A DNA stretch of 64,000 nucleotides from Microglena sp. YARC (taxonomy: Eukaryota > Chlorophyta > Chlorophyceae > Chlamydomonadales > Chlamydomonadaceae): NCBI GenBank assembly GCA_022414725.1, contig CM039466.1, forward strand, positions 11,284,190 through 11,348,189, read 5' to 3'. Made by a program: the position numbers and the translations under genes. Every line of letters begins with the position of its first letter. The stretch's first letter is position 1. This document shows, piece by piece, positions 10,018 to 21,800 of this stretch. The notes beneath the pieces were generated by a model, which saw nothing but the letters and a program-made list of their open reading frames with translations, did no database searches and was not told the DNA's origin.

Positions 10018-10232
10018 AGTTATATGCAGCGTCGCAAGCGACGCTAAAAAATGGCAGAGTGTGTTGGCAACGGAACAAAAGGTGGAGACAGAAGCGAGTT
10101 AGTTACAAGAACATTGGCTGATGTGTCAGGCTTCGTTTCGGGGGGGTGGTCGGACGCACAAACGGACGCCGAGGTAACCCTGGGGGCTCCCGCCCCCTTG
10201 AAGAGGGTCGTCCGCCAAAAAGGGAGACACAG
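10018..10232 (-). mobile_element. Miniature element with gcgtcgc hairpin end (inverted copy)
   Basis: Starts with gttatatgcagcgtcgcaa, whose agcgtcgc/gcgacgct arms form a hairpin, then carries gcgagttagttacaagaac, gtcaggct and a second hairpin gggggctcccgccccc. The same order, inverted, is at 11285-11503 and 56958-57165, and diverged parts are at 28250-28420 and 28495-28625. There is no coding capacity. Hairpins at both ends and no clear terminal inverted repeat make the class uncertain. Confidence 0.65.
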
Positions 10233-10627
10233 GGTGTAGAAGGGAGGGGAAAGGGAAGTTAAAAGGGAGGAAGGAGGTCAGGAAAAGGGGAGGAGCAAAG
10301 AGAAAGACACAAATGAGTACTGGGACAGTGGTGTTTGTGTTGCAGTGTTGGTGGTCATACACAAGTTCCTACGCTGTGTTTGTTGTGTTGTTGTGTTGTG
10401 TTGTGTGTGTGCAATTTCGGGCAAGGGGAGGCGGAAGGAGTAGGAGGGGAAGGATGCTATATTTCATATTTGTGTTCTGTGGGTGAGAGCTGCACATGTG
10501 GTGGTGATGGTGACGTGAGTGGACGCATGGATGCAGGCTGGCATGAGTTTCGTGTGTTTTATTTTCTTTTATTTCTTTTATTTTATTTTTGTGTGTGTTT
10601 ATTTCAGATTTCTGTAGGTCAGGTAAA

Positions 10628-10775
10628 GTAGCTACCTGGGCTACTCAAGCCTGATTTCAGGATTGTTGCCTATCCATCGCATGGTGGAGCGCGAAGTGCG
10701 GTGCCCGGGGGGGTTGGGGGGTCCATGCGTCACCATGCAACAGCAGAAGGGCGACGCAGTGGCGAAGAAACATAA
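10628..10775 (+). repeat. Dispersed repeat with ctgattycaggattgttgc core
   Basis: Shares gggctactcaagcctgatt, ggattgttgc, ccatgcgt, gccatgcaac and gcgacgcagt with 61150-61300. More distant relatives occur at 62085-62315 and 63107-63265. About 150 bp, non-coding. Confidence 0.65.
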
Positions 10776-10879
10776 CTGCATGGGTGTTTGATTTAATGCA
10801 TGCATGAGCATATACATGGGTGTGTGATTGCATGCATGTATGGGCATATCAATAAATGGGTGCATGTATTCACTCTCAC

Positions 10880-11130
10880 ACTCATGCATGCATAAATTCA
10901 TTTATGGAAGCATGCAAGAGTGAGTGAATACATGAATGAATGAATGGAAGCATGAATTTATGGATGCATGCAAGAGTGAGTGAATGAATGAATCGATGCA
11001 TTAATTTATGGACGCGTGCAAGAGTGAGTAAATATATGAATGGATTCATGGATAAATTAATTGATGGGTGCATGCATGAGTGCGTGAATACATAAACAAA
11101 TGAATGGACGAATGAATTAATAGGTGTATG
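10880..11130 (+). repeat. GAATGAATG-type degenerate tandem repeat
   Basis: Interleaved gcatgcaagagtgagtgaat and gaatgaatgaatgga motifs with a loose period of 60-70 bp inside PLC intron 1. Confidence 0.7.
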
Positions 11131-11284
11131 CATCCACTTGATTTGTTGCTTCATACTATGCATGTATATTTCACTAATACAAGGCGGATACAGGCTCGTG
11201 AATGCTTGTGTGTGTATGCTTGTGTGCCCATGCGCATGTGCACTACATATAGGTCCACTCATTGATGTTTTGGTACATGCATGT

Positions 11285-11503
11285 GTTTTTGGCGGAGCCC
11301 CCCCTTCTGGGGGGCGGGAGCCCCCATGTTTACCCATTTGTCCGTCCATCCATCCATCCATCCATCCGTCTGTCTGACCGTGATGAAGCCCGACACGTCA
11401 GCCAACGGTCTTGTAACTAACTCGCTTCCGTTGCGACCTGCCGCTCCCTCGCGATCACTCTCCACCATTTTTTAGCGTCGCAGGCGACGCTGCATAGAAC
11501 TTG
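11285..11503 (+). mobile_element. Miniature element with gcgtcgc hairpin end (direct copy)
   Basis: From ggcggagccccccc through a (catc)n stretch, gtctgaccgtgatgaagcc, acacgtcagccaac and cttgtaactaactcgcttcc to ttttttagcgtcgcaggcga. It closely matches 56958-57165 and the inverse of 10018-10232, so two oppositely oriented copies lie about 1.05 kb apart in the same intron. Confidence 0.7.
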
Positions 11504-11559
11504 TTCACTGATACAAGGCGGATACAGGCACGTGACTGAATACATATATGTGTGTGTTT

Positions 11560-12445
11560 GTGTGTGTGTGTGCATGTGTTCTAAAATTGGTCCTCTCAGT
11601 AATTTGTTAACTTGGTAGTCTGTGCTATGCATGTGTGGTGCATGTGTGGTGCATGGATGCATGTGTGGTGCATGTGTGGTGCATGGATGCATGTGTGGTA
11701 CATCGATGCAAGGCGGCTACTGACAAGCGACTTACTTTGTGTGTGTGAGCGTATTGCACGTGTTCTAAATATTGGTCCACTCAGTAATTTAACTTGTTTG
11801 TCTATGCTATGCATGTGTGGTGCATGGATGCAAGGCGGCTACCGACAAGCGACCGACTAAGTGTGTATGTGTGCGCATACGCATGTGCACTGCATATTGG
11901 TCCACCCATTGCTTTGTTAGTCCATGATATGCATGTGTATTTCACTGATACAAGGCGGATACAGGCACGTTACTGCCTGTGGGTGTATGTGTGTGTGTGT
12001 GTGTGTGCGCTCATGTGTGTTACAAGGCTACTACTGACAAGTGACTGACTATGTATGTGTGTGTGTGCACATGTGTACTAAATATTGGTTTACTCAATGG
12101 TTTTCTAGTCTATGTTATGCATTGATGCATGTGTGGTGCATTGATACAAGGCTGCTACTGACACACGACTGACTATGTATGTGTGTGCGCACTTGTACTA
12201 AATATTGGTTCACTCCATGGTTTCCTAGTAAATGTTATGCTTTGATGCATGTGTGGTGCATTGATACAAGGCTGCTACTGACACGTGACTGACTATGTAT
12301 GTGTGTGCAAATGTGTGTGCTCACTTGTGTAACCAATATTGGTTCACTCAATGGTTTTCTAGTCTATGTTATGCATTCATGCATGCGCGGTGCATTGATA
12401 CAAGTGACTGACACATGACTGACTATGTGTGTGTTTGTGTCTGTG

Positions 12446-12476
<31 letters not shown>

Positions 12477-12477
12477 T

Positions 12478-12516
<39 letters not shown>

Positions 12517-12531
12517 TTGTGTGTGTGTGTT

Positions 12532-12570
<39 letters not shown>

Positions 12571-13711
12571 TTGTTTGTGTGTGTGCACACATGTGTACTA
12601 AATATTGGTTTACTCAATGGTTTTTAGTCTATGTTATGCATTGATGCATGTGTGGTGCATTGATACAAGGCTGCTACTGACGCACGACTGACTATGTATG
12701 TGTGTGCGCAATTGTACTAAATATTGGTTCACTCCATGGTTTCCTAGTAAATGTTATGCTTTGATGCATGTGTGGTGCATTGATACAAGGCTGCTACTGA
12801 CACGTGACTGACTACGTATGTGTGTGTGTGTGTGCAGATGTTTACTAAATATTGGTTCACTCAATGGTTTTCTAGTAGATGTCATGCATTCATGCATGTG
12901 TGGTGTATTGATAGTGACTGACGCGTGACTAACTATGTATGTGTGTGTGCGTGCGTGCGTGCGTGTGCGCATTACATATTGGTTCACTCAATGGTTTTCT
13001 ATTCTGTGTTATGCATTCATGCATGTGTGGTGCATTAATAGTGACTGACACGTGACTGACTATGTATGTGTGTGTGCGCACATGTGTACTAAATATTGGT
13101 CCACTCATTGATTTATTTGCCCATGCTATGTATGTGTATTTCAATGTTACAAGGCTGCTACTGACTAGTGACTGACTGTTTGTGTGTGCGTGCTTGTGTA
13201 CTCAATATTAGTTCACTCAATGTTTTTCTAGTCTACTTTATGCATTCATGCATGTGTGGTGCATTGGTGCAAGCCTGCTACTGACCCGTGACTGACTAGG
13301 TATGTGTGTGTGTGTGCACACTTGTGTACTAAATATTGGTTCACTCAGTGGTTTTCTATTCTATGTTATGCATTCATGCATGTGTGGTGCATTGATACAA
13401 GTGACTGACCCGTGACAATGTATGTGTGTGTATATGTGTGTGTGTATGTGTGTGCCCGTGTGTGTGCGCACACTTGTGTACTAAATATTGGTTCACTCAG
13501 TGGTTTTCTATTCTATGTTAAGCATTCATGCATGTGTGGTGCATTGATACAAGGGACTGACGCGTGACTATGTATGTTTGTGTGTATGTGTGTGTATGCG
13601 TATGTGTGCGCACACTTGTGTACTAAATATTGGTTCACTCAGTGGTTTTCTATTCTATGTTATGCATTCATGCATGTGTGGTGCATTGATACAAGTGACT
13701 GACCCCTGCAG
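11560..13711 (+). repeat. Minisatellite derived from the exon 2 acceptor region
   Basis: About 15 units of 120-170 bp. A typical unit runs actaaatattggttcactca, atggttttctagtctatgtt, atgcattcatgcatgtgtgg, tgcattgatacaag, tgactgac and a (gt)n stretch. The last unit ends tgcattgatacaagtgactg acccctgcag and is the real 3' splice site of exon 2. The array therefore extends without break into the functional acceptor, and most units keep the tgcattgatacaag block. Confidence 0.85.
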
Positions 13712-13779
13712 GTACCTCTCTGGTGATCAAGTAGCATCTGTCAGCAACACAAAGACTATAGAAAAGTGTCTCAAGCTAG
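13712..13779 (+). CDS. PLC: Phospholipase C exon 2 (X domain)
   Basis: 68 bases, giving YLSGDQVASVSNTKTIEKC followed by LKL and, across the junction, Gly. This aligns with the conserved PLC segment YLTGNQLSSDSSVEAYIRALLQG just after the first catalytic histidine. Acceptor cccctgcag and donor gtgcgt are canonical. Entering phase 2 and leaving phase 1 match exons 1 and 3. Both flanks are satellite. Confidence 0.85.
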
Positions 13780-15330
13780 GTGCGTTACTGGGGTGTTGCC
13801 TGCTTGACTGCTCGGCTAGGGTGTTGGTTGCTTGGCTGTTTGGCTAGGGTGTTGGCTGCTTGGCTTGTTGGCTAGGCTGTTGGTTACTTGGCTTGTTGAC
13901 TAGGGTGTTTGTTGGCCGGTAGGCTAGGGTGGTGGTCGGGTGGTAGGCTAGGGTGCTGGCTGCTTGGGTTGTTGGCTAGGGTGTTGGCTGGTTGGCTGGT
14001 TGGCTAAGGTGTCTTCTGCTTGACTGCTTGGCTAGAGTGTTGGCTGCTTGGCTGGTTGGCTGGGGTGTTCGCTGTGGTTGGCTGGGGTTGTGGTTGGCCG
14101 GTAGGCTAGGATGCTGGCTGCTTGGCTGGTTGGCTAGGGTGTTGGTTGCTTGGCTGGTTGGCTAGGCTGTTGGCTACTTGGCTTGTTGACTAGGGTGCTT
14201 GTTGGCCGGTAGGCTAGGGTGGTGGTTGGGTGGTAGGCTAGGGTGCTGGCTGCTTGGGTTGTTGGCTAGGGTGTTGGTTGGCTGGTTGGCTAAGGTGTCT
14301 TCTGCTTGGCTGGTTGGCTAGGGTGTTGGCTGCTTGGCTGGTTGGCTAGGGTGGTGGCTGCTTGGCTGGTTGGCTAGGGTGTTGGTTGCTTGGCTGGTTG
14401 GCTAGGGTGTTGTCTAGGGTGTTGATTGCTTGGCTGGTTGGCTAGGGTGTTGGTTGCTTGGCTGGTTGGCTAGGGTGTTGGCTGCTTGGCTGGTTGGCTA
14501 GGGTGCTGGTTGCTTGGCTGGTTGGCTAGGGTGTTGGTTGCTTGGCTGGTTGGCTAGGGTGTTGGCTACTTGGCTTGTTGGCTAGGGTGTTGGTTGCTTG
14601 GCTGGTTGGCTAGGGTGTTGGTTGCTTGGCTGGTTGGCTAGGGTGTTGGTTGCTTGGCTGGTTGGCTAGGGTGTTGGCTACTTGGCTTGTTGACTAGGGT
14701 GTTTGTTGGCCGGTAGGCTAGGGTGGTGGTTGGGTGGTAGGCTAGGGTGCTGGCTGCTTGGGTTGCTTGGCTAGGGTGTTGGTTGGCTGGTTGGCTAAGG
14801 TGTCTTCTGCTTGGCTGGTTGGCTAGGGTGTTGGTTGCTTGGCTGGTTGGCTAGGGTGGTGGCTGGTTGGCTGGTTGGCTAGGGTGGTGGCTGCTTGGCT
14901 GGTTAGCTAGGGTGGTGGCTGCTTGGCTGGTTGGCTAGGGTGGTGGCTGCTTGGCTGGTTGGCTAGGGTGTTGGCTGCTTGGCTGGTTGGCTAGGGTGTT
15001 GGCTGCTTGGCTGGTTGGCTAGGGTGTTGGCTGCTTGGCTGGTTGGCTAGGGTGGTGGCTGCTTGGCTGGTTGGCTAGGGTGGTGGCTGCTTGGCTGGTT
15101 GGCTAGGGTGGTGGCTGCTTGGCTGGTTGGCTAGGGTTGTGGTTGGCCGGTAGGTTAGGATGCTGGCTGCTTGGCTTGTTGGCTAGGGTGTTGGTTGGCG
15201 GGTTGTCTAAGGGTGTTGGCTGCTTGACTGCTCAGCTAGGGTGCTGTTTGGCTTTTTGGCAAGGGTGTTGGTTGGCGGGTAGGCAAGGGTGTTGGCTGGT
15301 TTTCTAGGGTCTTGGTTTGTTGTTCATGGC
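13780..15330 (+). repeat. 28-bp minisatellite starting at the exon 2 donor
   Basis: About 55 units of ggctagggtgttggttgctt plus ggctggtt. The first bases of the intron (gtgcgttactggggtgttgcc), preceded by the exon end aagctag, read like a diverged founder unit: ctag followed by a g-rich ggtgttg. The array therefore appears to be an expansion of the exon 2/donor junction. Some units form higher-order blocks (13890-14060 is largely repeated at 14180-14330 and 14690-14830). Confidence 0.8.
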
Positions 15331-15339
15331 TAAGTCCAT

Positions 15340-17690
15340 ACAGTTCATGCTGTATGAAATGGTCAAATGACCCAACATATCTCACCATCTCACCATCTGT
15401 CCTGCAACAGGCTGCCGAGTCGATGAGCTTGGCCCTTGATGTATGAAATGGTCAAATGATCCAACCTATATCACCATCTAACTATTTCCCCTGTGCTCCT
15501 GTCCTTCAGCAGTCTGGTCAGTCATTGAGCTTGACCCATGATGTATGAAATGGTCCAATGATCCAACCTATATCACCATCTATCCTCTGCACCTGACCTC
15601 CTGTCCTGCAACAGTCTGGCCGGTCATTGAGCTTGACCCATAATGTGTGAAATGGTCCAATGATCCAACCTATCTCACCATCAGTCCTCTGCACCTGACC
15701 TCCTGTCCTGCAACAGTCTGGCCGGTCATTGAGCTTGACCCATGATGTGTGAAATGGTCCAATGATCCAACCTATCTCACCATCAGTCCTCTGCACCTGA
15801 CCTCCTGTCCTGCAACAGTCTGGCCGGTCATTGAGCTTGACCCATGATGTGTGAAATGGTCCAATGATCCAACCTATCTCACCATCAGTCCTCTGCACCT
15901 GACCTCCTGTCCTGCAACAGTCTGGCCGGTCATTGAGCTTGACCCATGATGTGTGAAATGGTCCAATGATCCAACCTATCTCACCATCAGTCCTCTGCAC
16001 CTGACCTCCTGTCCTGCAACAGTCTGGCCGGTCATTGAGCTTGACCCATGATGTGTGAATTGGTCCAATGATCCAACCTATCTCACCATCAGTCCTCTGC
16101 ACCTGACCTCCTGTCCTGCAACAGTCTGGCCGGTCATTGAGCTTGACCCATGATGTGTGAAATGGTCCAATGATCCAACCTATCTCACCATCAGTCCTCT
16201 GCACCTGACCTCCTGTCCTGCAACAGTCTGGCCGGTCATTGAGCTTGACCCATGATGTGTGAAATGGTCCAATGATCCAACCTATCTCACCATCAGTCCT
16301 CTGCACCTGACCTCCTGTCCTGCAACAGTCTGGCCGGCCATTGAGCTTGACCCATGATGTGTGAAATGGTCCAATGATCCAACCTATCTCACTATCAGTC
16401 CTTTGCACCCGTACTTATGTGCCCCTGTCCTGCAACAGGCTACTGGCCAGTGATTTAGCTTGGCCCATGATGTATGTAGTTGTCCAATGATCCAACCTGT
16501 ACCGCCATCTCATCATCTGACCATCTGCCTTGTGCACCTGTACTCCTGTGACCCTGCCCTGCAACAGGCTGCCGACTCGATCAGCTTGGCCCATAATGTA
16601 TGAAATGGTCCAATGATCTCACCTATCTCACCATCTAATTATCTCACCATCTCACCATCTGCCCTGCGACAGGCTGCCCAGTGATTGAGCTTGGCCCATG
16701 AAGTGGTCCAATGATCCAACCTATGTTCCCATCTCACCATCTGTCCTGCAACAGGCTGCCGTGTCGATGAGCTTGGGCCATGATGTGTGCAATGGTCAAA
16801 TGATCCAACATATATCACCATCTGACTATCTGTCCTGCGCTCCTGTCCTGTAACAAGCTGCCGTACTCCGAGCTTGGCCCATGATGCATGAAGTGGTCAA
16901 ATGATCCAACCTATCTCACCATCTTACCATCAAACCATCCAACCTGTCTCACCATATGTCCTGTGCACCTGTACTCCTGTGACCCTGCCCTGTAACCGGC
17001 TGCCCAGTGATAGAGCTCGGCCCATGATGCATGAAATGGTCAAATGACCTATCATATCTCACCATCTCACCATCTGTCCTGCAACAGGCTGCCGAGTCGA
17101 TGAGCTTGGCCCATGATGTGTTAAATGGTCCAATGATCCAACCTAAATCACCATCCCGCCATCTCACCATCTGCCCTGCAACGGGCTGCCCAGTGATTGA
17201 GCTTGGCCCATAATGTATGAAGTTTTCCAATGATCCAATGCGTCTTACCTTCTGACTGTATGAAATGATCCAATGGTCCAACCTATCCCACTATCTCACC
17301 ATCTGCCCTGGAACAGGCTGGCCAGTGATTGAGCTTGGCCCATAATGTATGAAGTTTTCCAATCATCCAACGCGTCTTACCTTCTGACTGTATGAAATGA
17401 TCCAATGGTCCAACCTATCCCACTATCTCACCATCTGCCCTGGAACAGGCTGGCCAGTCATTGAGCTTGGCCCATAATGTATGAAGTTTTCCAATCATCC
17501 AACGCGTCTTACCATCTGACTGCACTCACCATCTGACTGTATGCAATTATCCAATGGTCCAACCTACACACCATCTCACCATCTGCCCTGCAACAGGCTG
17601 GCCAGTGATTGAGCTTAGCCCATGATGCATGAAGTGGTCCAATGATCCAACCTATATCACCATCTCACCATCTCACCATCTGACTGTATG
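15340..17690 (+). repeat. About 102-bp satellite derived from the exon 3 acceptor and first exon bases
   Basis: Each unit holds ctgtcctgcaacag, then a block like gctgccgagtcgatgagctt ggcccatgatg, then gaaatggtccaatgatccaa cctatctcaccatc. The real exon 3 junction reads ctgccctgcaacag/gctgccgagtgatcgagctt gacatc, so each unit contains a copy of the acceptor plus about 25 exon bases. Between about 15500 and 16400 the units are nearly identical and exactly 102 bp. Because 102 is a multiple of three, this makes a false 296-codon frame on the minus strand. Confidence 0.9.
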
Positions 17691-18498
17691 AAATGATCCA
17701 ATGGTCCAACCTTTATCACCACCTCACAATCTTACCACCTCACCATCTCATCACCTCACCATCTCACCACCTAACCATCTCACCACCTCATCATCTCACC
17801 ACCTCACCATCTCACCACCTCACCATCTCACCACCTCACCAATATAAACTCACCACCTCACCAACCTCACCATCTTACCACCTCACCATCTCACTACCAT
17901 CTTACCACCTCACCATCTCACCACCTCACCATCTCACCACACCGCATCACCATCTCACCACCTCACCATCTCACCACCTCACCATCTCACCACCTCACCA
18001 TCTCACCACCTCACCATCTCACCACCTCACCATCTCACCACCTCACCATCTCACCATCTCACCACCTCACCATCTCACCACCTCACCATTCTCACCACAC
18101 TCACCATCTCACCACCTCACCATCTCACCACCTCACCATCTCACCACCTCACCATCTCACCACCTCACCATCTCACCACCTCACCATCTCACCACCGCAC
18201 CATCTCACCACCTCACCATCTCACCACCTCACCATCTCACCACCGCACATCACCTCACCTCACCATCTCACCACCTGACCATCTCACCACCTCACCATCT
18301 CACCATGACTCACCACCTGACCATCTTCACCATGCACCACCTGACCATCTCACCACCCTCACCATCTCACCACCTCACCATCTCACCACCTCACCACTCA
18401 CCACCTCACCATCTCACCATCTCACCACCTCACCATCTCACCATCTCACCACCTCACCATCTCACCATCTCACCATCTCACCATCTGCCCTGCAACAG
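17690..18498 (+). repeat. Short-period CTCACCATCTCACCAC array leading into the exon 3 acceptor
   Basis: Roughly fifty tandem ctcaccatctcaccac units (15-17 bp), a pyrimidine/adenine-rich expansion of the ctcaccatct block of the preceding 102-bp satellite. It ends at ctgccctgcaacag, the functional 3' splice site, so it occupies the polypyrimidine/branch-point position. Confidence 0.9.
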
Positions 18499-18599
18499 GC
18501 TGCCGAGTGATCGAGCTTGACATCTACAACAAGCAGATCAACTCACGGGGTCCCGTCTGCAAGCACGGAAATACTTTTACAAAAGCAGTTTCCTTGCGG
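18499..18599 (+). CDS. PLC: Phospholipase C exon 3 (X domain, calcium ligands and second catalytic His)
   Basis: 101 bases. With the last base of exon 2 they encode GCRVIELDIYNKQINSRGPV then CKHGNTFTKAVSLR. The ELD is the Glu-x-Asp calcium-binding motif, and the His in KHGNTFT is the second catalytic histidine (usual form YHGHTLT). The donor is gtaagg at 18600. The exon ends in phase 0. The start acaacag/GC is favoured because it alone restores the GCR(V/C)(V/I)ELD motif in frame. Confidence 0.88.
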
Positions 18600-18748
18600 G
18601 TAAGGCTTGCGGTCCTGTTCATGTTTCATCTATCATTCAGATAGTCAGAAAGACAGGCAGACAGACGGGCATGCAGAAAGACAGAAAGACTGGCAGACTT
18701 ACTGAAAGACAGTGAGACAGACAGAGAGAAAGGAAGGCAGACAGATAA

Positions 18749-18787
<39 letters not shown>

Positions 18788-18880
18788 CGAACATTTTCAC
18801 AAATATATATAAACATAGATTCAAACAGATTTACAAACATATTTATAATATAATACACTGACATACACAACCATAGTCAT
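18600..18880 (+). repeat. 5' part of PLC intron 3 with (ACAG)n tract
   Basis: After the donor comes about 30 bases of unique sequence, then acaggcagacagacgg-like and (acag)n repeats at 18640-18785 and an AT-rich stretch. No exon-derived motif was recognised here, unlike the 5' ends of introns 2 and 4. Confidence 0.7.
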
Positions 18881-21800
18881 TATGCGCCACACACCACAGC
18901 TTCCACCCACCACCAAGCCACCCACCACTACCTGATCTATGTAAACATATGTCCAGGGTATCACTTAATATATGTTTATGAAGCTTTACCATTATCCACC
19001 ACACACCACGGCTTCCGCCCACCTCCACCACCATCACCACCACCACCTGCTGTATGTAAATATGTGTCCAGAGCGTCAATGTACATGCTTTCATTGATCA
19101 ATATCATTATCAGCCACACGCCACAGCTTCCACCCACCACCTGCTCTATGTAGACATGTGTCCAGCGCATGAATATGCACGCCTTCATTAATCAATATCA
19201 TAATCCCTCTCCCATCACAGCTTCCACCCACCACCACTTGCTTTATGTCGACGTGCATCCAGAGCACCAATACATATGATTAAATGAACCATTATCATTA
19301 TCCGCCTCACACCAAAGCTTCCACCCACCACCACCTGCTATATGCCGACATGTTGTCCAGAGCATGATATGCATATTGAGTTAATGAACCATTATCATTA
19401 TCCGCCTCACACCAAAGCTTGCACCCACCACCACCTGCTATATGCCGACATGTGTCCAGAGCATGAATGCATATGAGTTAATGAACCATTATCATTATCC
19501 GCCACACACCAAAGCTTCCACCCACCACCACCTGCTATATGCCGACATGTGTCCAGAGCATGAATGCATATGAGTTAATGAACCATTATCATTATCCGCC
19601 TTATACCAAAGCTTGCACCCACCACCACTTGCTTTATGTCGACGTGCATCCAGAGCACCAATACATATGATTAAATGAACGATTATCATTATCTGCCACA
19701 CACCAAAGCTTGCACCCACCACCACATGCTATATGCCGACATGTGTCCAGAGCATGAATGCATATGAGTTAATGAACCATTATCATTATCCGCCTCACAC
19801 TAAAGCTTCCACCCACCACCACCTGCTATATGCCGACATGTGTCCAGAGCATGAATGCATATGAGTTAATGAACCATTATCATTATCCGCCTCACACCAA
19901 AGCTTGCACCCACCACCACCTGCTATATGCCGACATGTGTCCAGAGCATGAATGCATATGAGTTAATGAACCATTATCATTATCCGCCTCACACCAAAGC
20001 TTCCACCCAACACCACCTGCTATATGCCGACATGTGTCCAGAGCATGAATGCATATGAGTTAATGAACCATTATCATTATCCGCCTCACACCAAAGCTTC
20101 CACCCACCACCACCTGCTATATGCCGACATGTGTCCAGAGCATGAATGCATATGAGTTAATGAACCATTATCATTATCCGCCTCACACCAAAGCTTCCAC
20201 CCACCACCACCTGCTATATGCCGACATGTGTCCAGAGCATGAATGCATATGAGTTAATGAACCATTATCATTATCCGCCTCACACCATAGCTTCCACCCA
20301 CCACCACCTGCTATATGCCGACATGTGTCCAGAGCATGAATGCATATGAGTTAATGAACCATTATCATTATCCGCCTCATACCAAAGCTTGCACCCACCA
20401 CCACTTGCTTTATGTCGACGTGCATCCAGAGCACCAATACATATGATTAAATGAACGATTATCATTATCTGCCACACACCAAAGCTTGCACCCACCACCA
20501 CCTGCTATATGCCGACATGTGTCCAGAGCATGAATGCATATGAGTTAATGAACCATTATCATTATCCGCCTCACACTAAAGCTTCCACCCACCACCACCT
20601 GCTATATGCCGACATGTGTCCAGAGCATGAATGCATATGAGTTAATGAACCATTATCATTATCCGCCTCATACCAAAGCTTGCACCCACCACCACTTGCT
20701 TTATGTCGACGTGCATCCAGAGCACCAATACATATGATTAAATGAACGATTATCATTATCTGCCACACACCAAAGCTTGCACCCACCACCACCTGCTATA
20801 TGCCGACATGTGTCCAGAGCATTGAATGCATATGAGTTAATGAACCATTATCATTATCCGCCTCACACTAAAGCTTCCACCCACCACCACCTGCTATTAT
20901 GCCGACATGTGTCCAGAGCATGAATGCATATGAGTTAATGAACCATCATTACCGCCTCACACCAAAGCTTGCCACCCACACCACCTGCTAAATCCGACAT
21001 GTGTCCAGAGCATGAATGCATATGAGTTAATGAACCATTATCATTATAGCCTCATACAAAGCTTCCACCCACACCACCTGCTATATGCCGACATTGTGTC
21101 CACATGAATGCATATGAGTTAATGAACTTATCATTATCCGCCTCACACCAAAAGCTTCCACCCACCACCACCTGCTATATGCCGGACATGTGGTCCAGAG
21201 CATGAATGCATATGAAGTTATGAACATATCATTATCCCTGCCTCATACCAAAGCTTGCACCCACCACCACTTGCTTTATGCCGGACGTCATCCAGAGCAC
21301 CAATACATATGATTAAATGAACGATTATCATTATCTGCCACACACCAAAGCTTGCACCCACCACCACCTGCTATATGCCGACATGTGTCCAGAGCATGAA
21401 TGCATATGAGTTAATGAACCATTATCATTATCCGCCTCACACTAAAGCTTCCACCCACCACCACCTGCTATATGCCGACATGTGTCCAGAGCATGAATGC
21501 ATATGAGTTAATGAACATTATCATTATCCGCCTCATACCAAAGCTTCACCCACCACTTGCTTTATGTCGACGTGCATCCAGAGCACCAATACATATGATT
21601 AAATGAACATTATATTATCTTATCTGCCACACACCAAAGCTTGCACCCACCACCACCTGCTATATGCCGACATGTGTCCAGAGCATGAATGCATATGAGT
21701 TAATGAACCATTATCATTATCCGCCTCACACTAAAGCTTCCACCCACCACCACCTGCTTATGCCGACATGTGTCCAGAGCATGAATGCATATGAGTTAAT

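Larger units (their letters stand above)
8851..13711 (+). other. PLC intron 1, filled with repeats
   Basis: GT-AG intron of 4.86 kb. It begins with GT-rich low-complexity sequence (8990-9290) and a (ttggtg)n run at 9411-9540. A (ggt)n run and a purine-rich tract (9880-10020) follow, then dispersed elements and a long minisatellite up to the acceptor. Frames crossing it (for example 8658-9359 minus and 8865-9629 plus) are low-complexity artefacts. No extra exon was recognised. Confidence 0.7.

Noticed and set aside
15518..16408. 296-codon minus-strand frame with a 34-residue repeat
   Set aside because: It is an effect of the 102-bp satellite (a multiple of three) and lies in PLC intron 2. The repeated bases derive from the exon 3 acceptor on the other strand.
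17693..18520. 275-codon His/Ser/Pro-rich plus frame
   Set aside because: Pure translation of the ctcaccatctcaccac array. It runs into the real exon 3 in the wrong frame.
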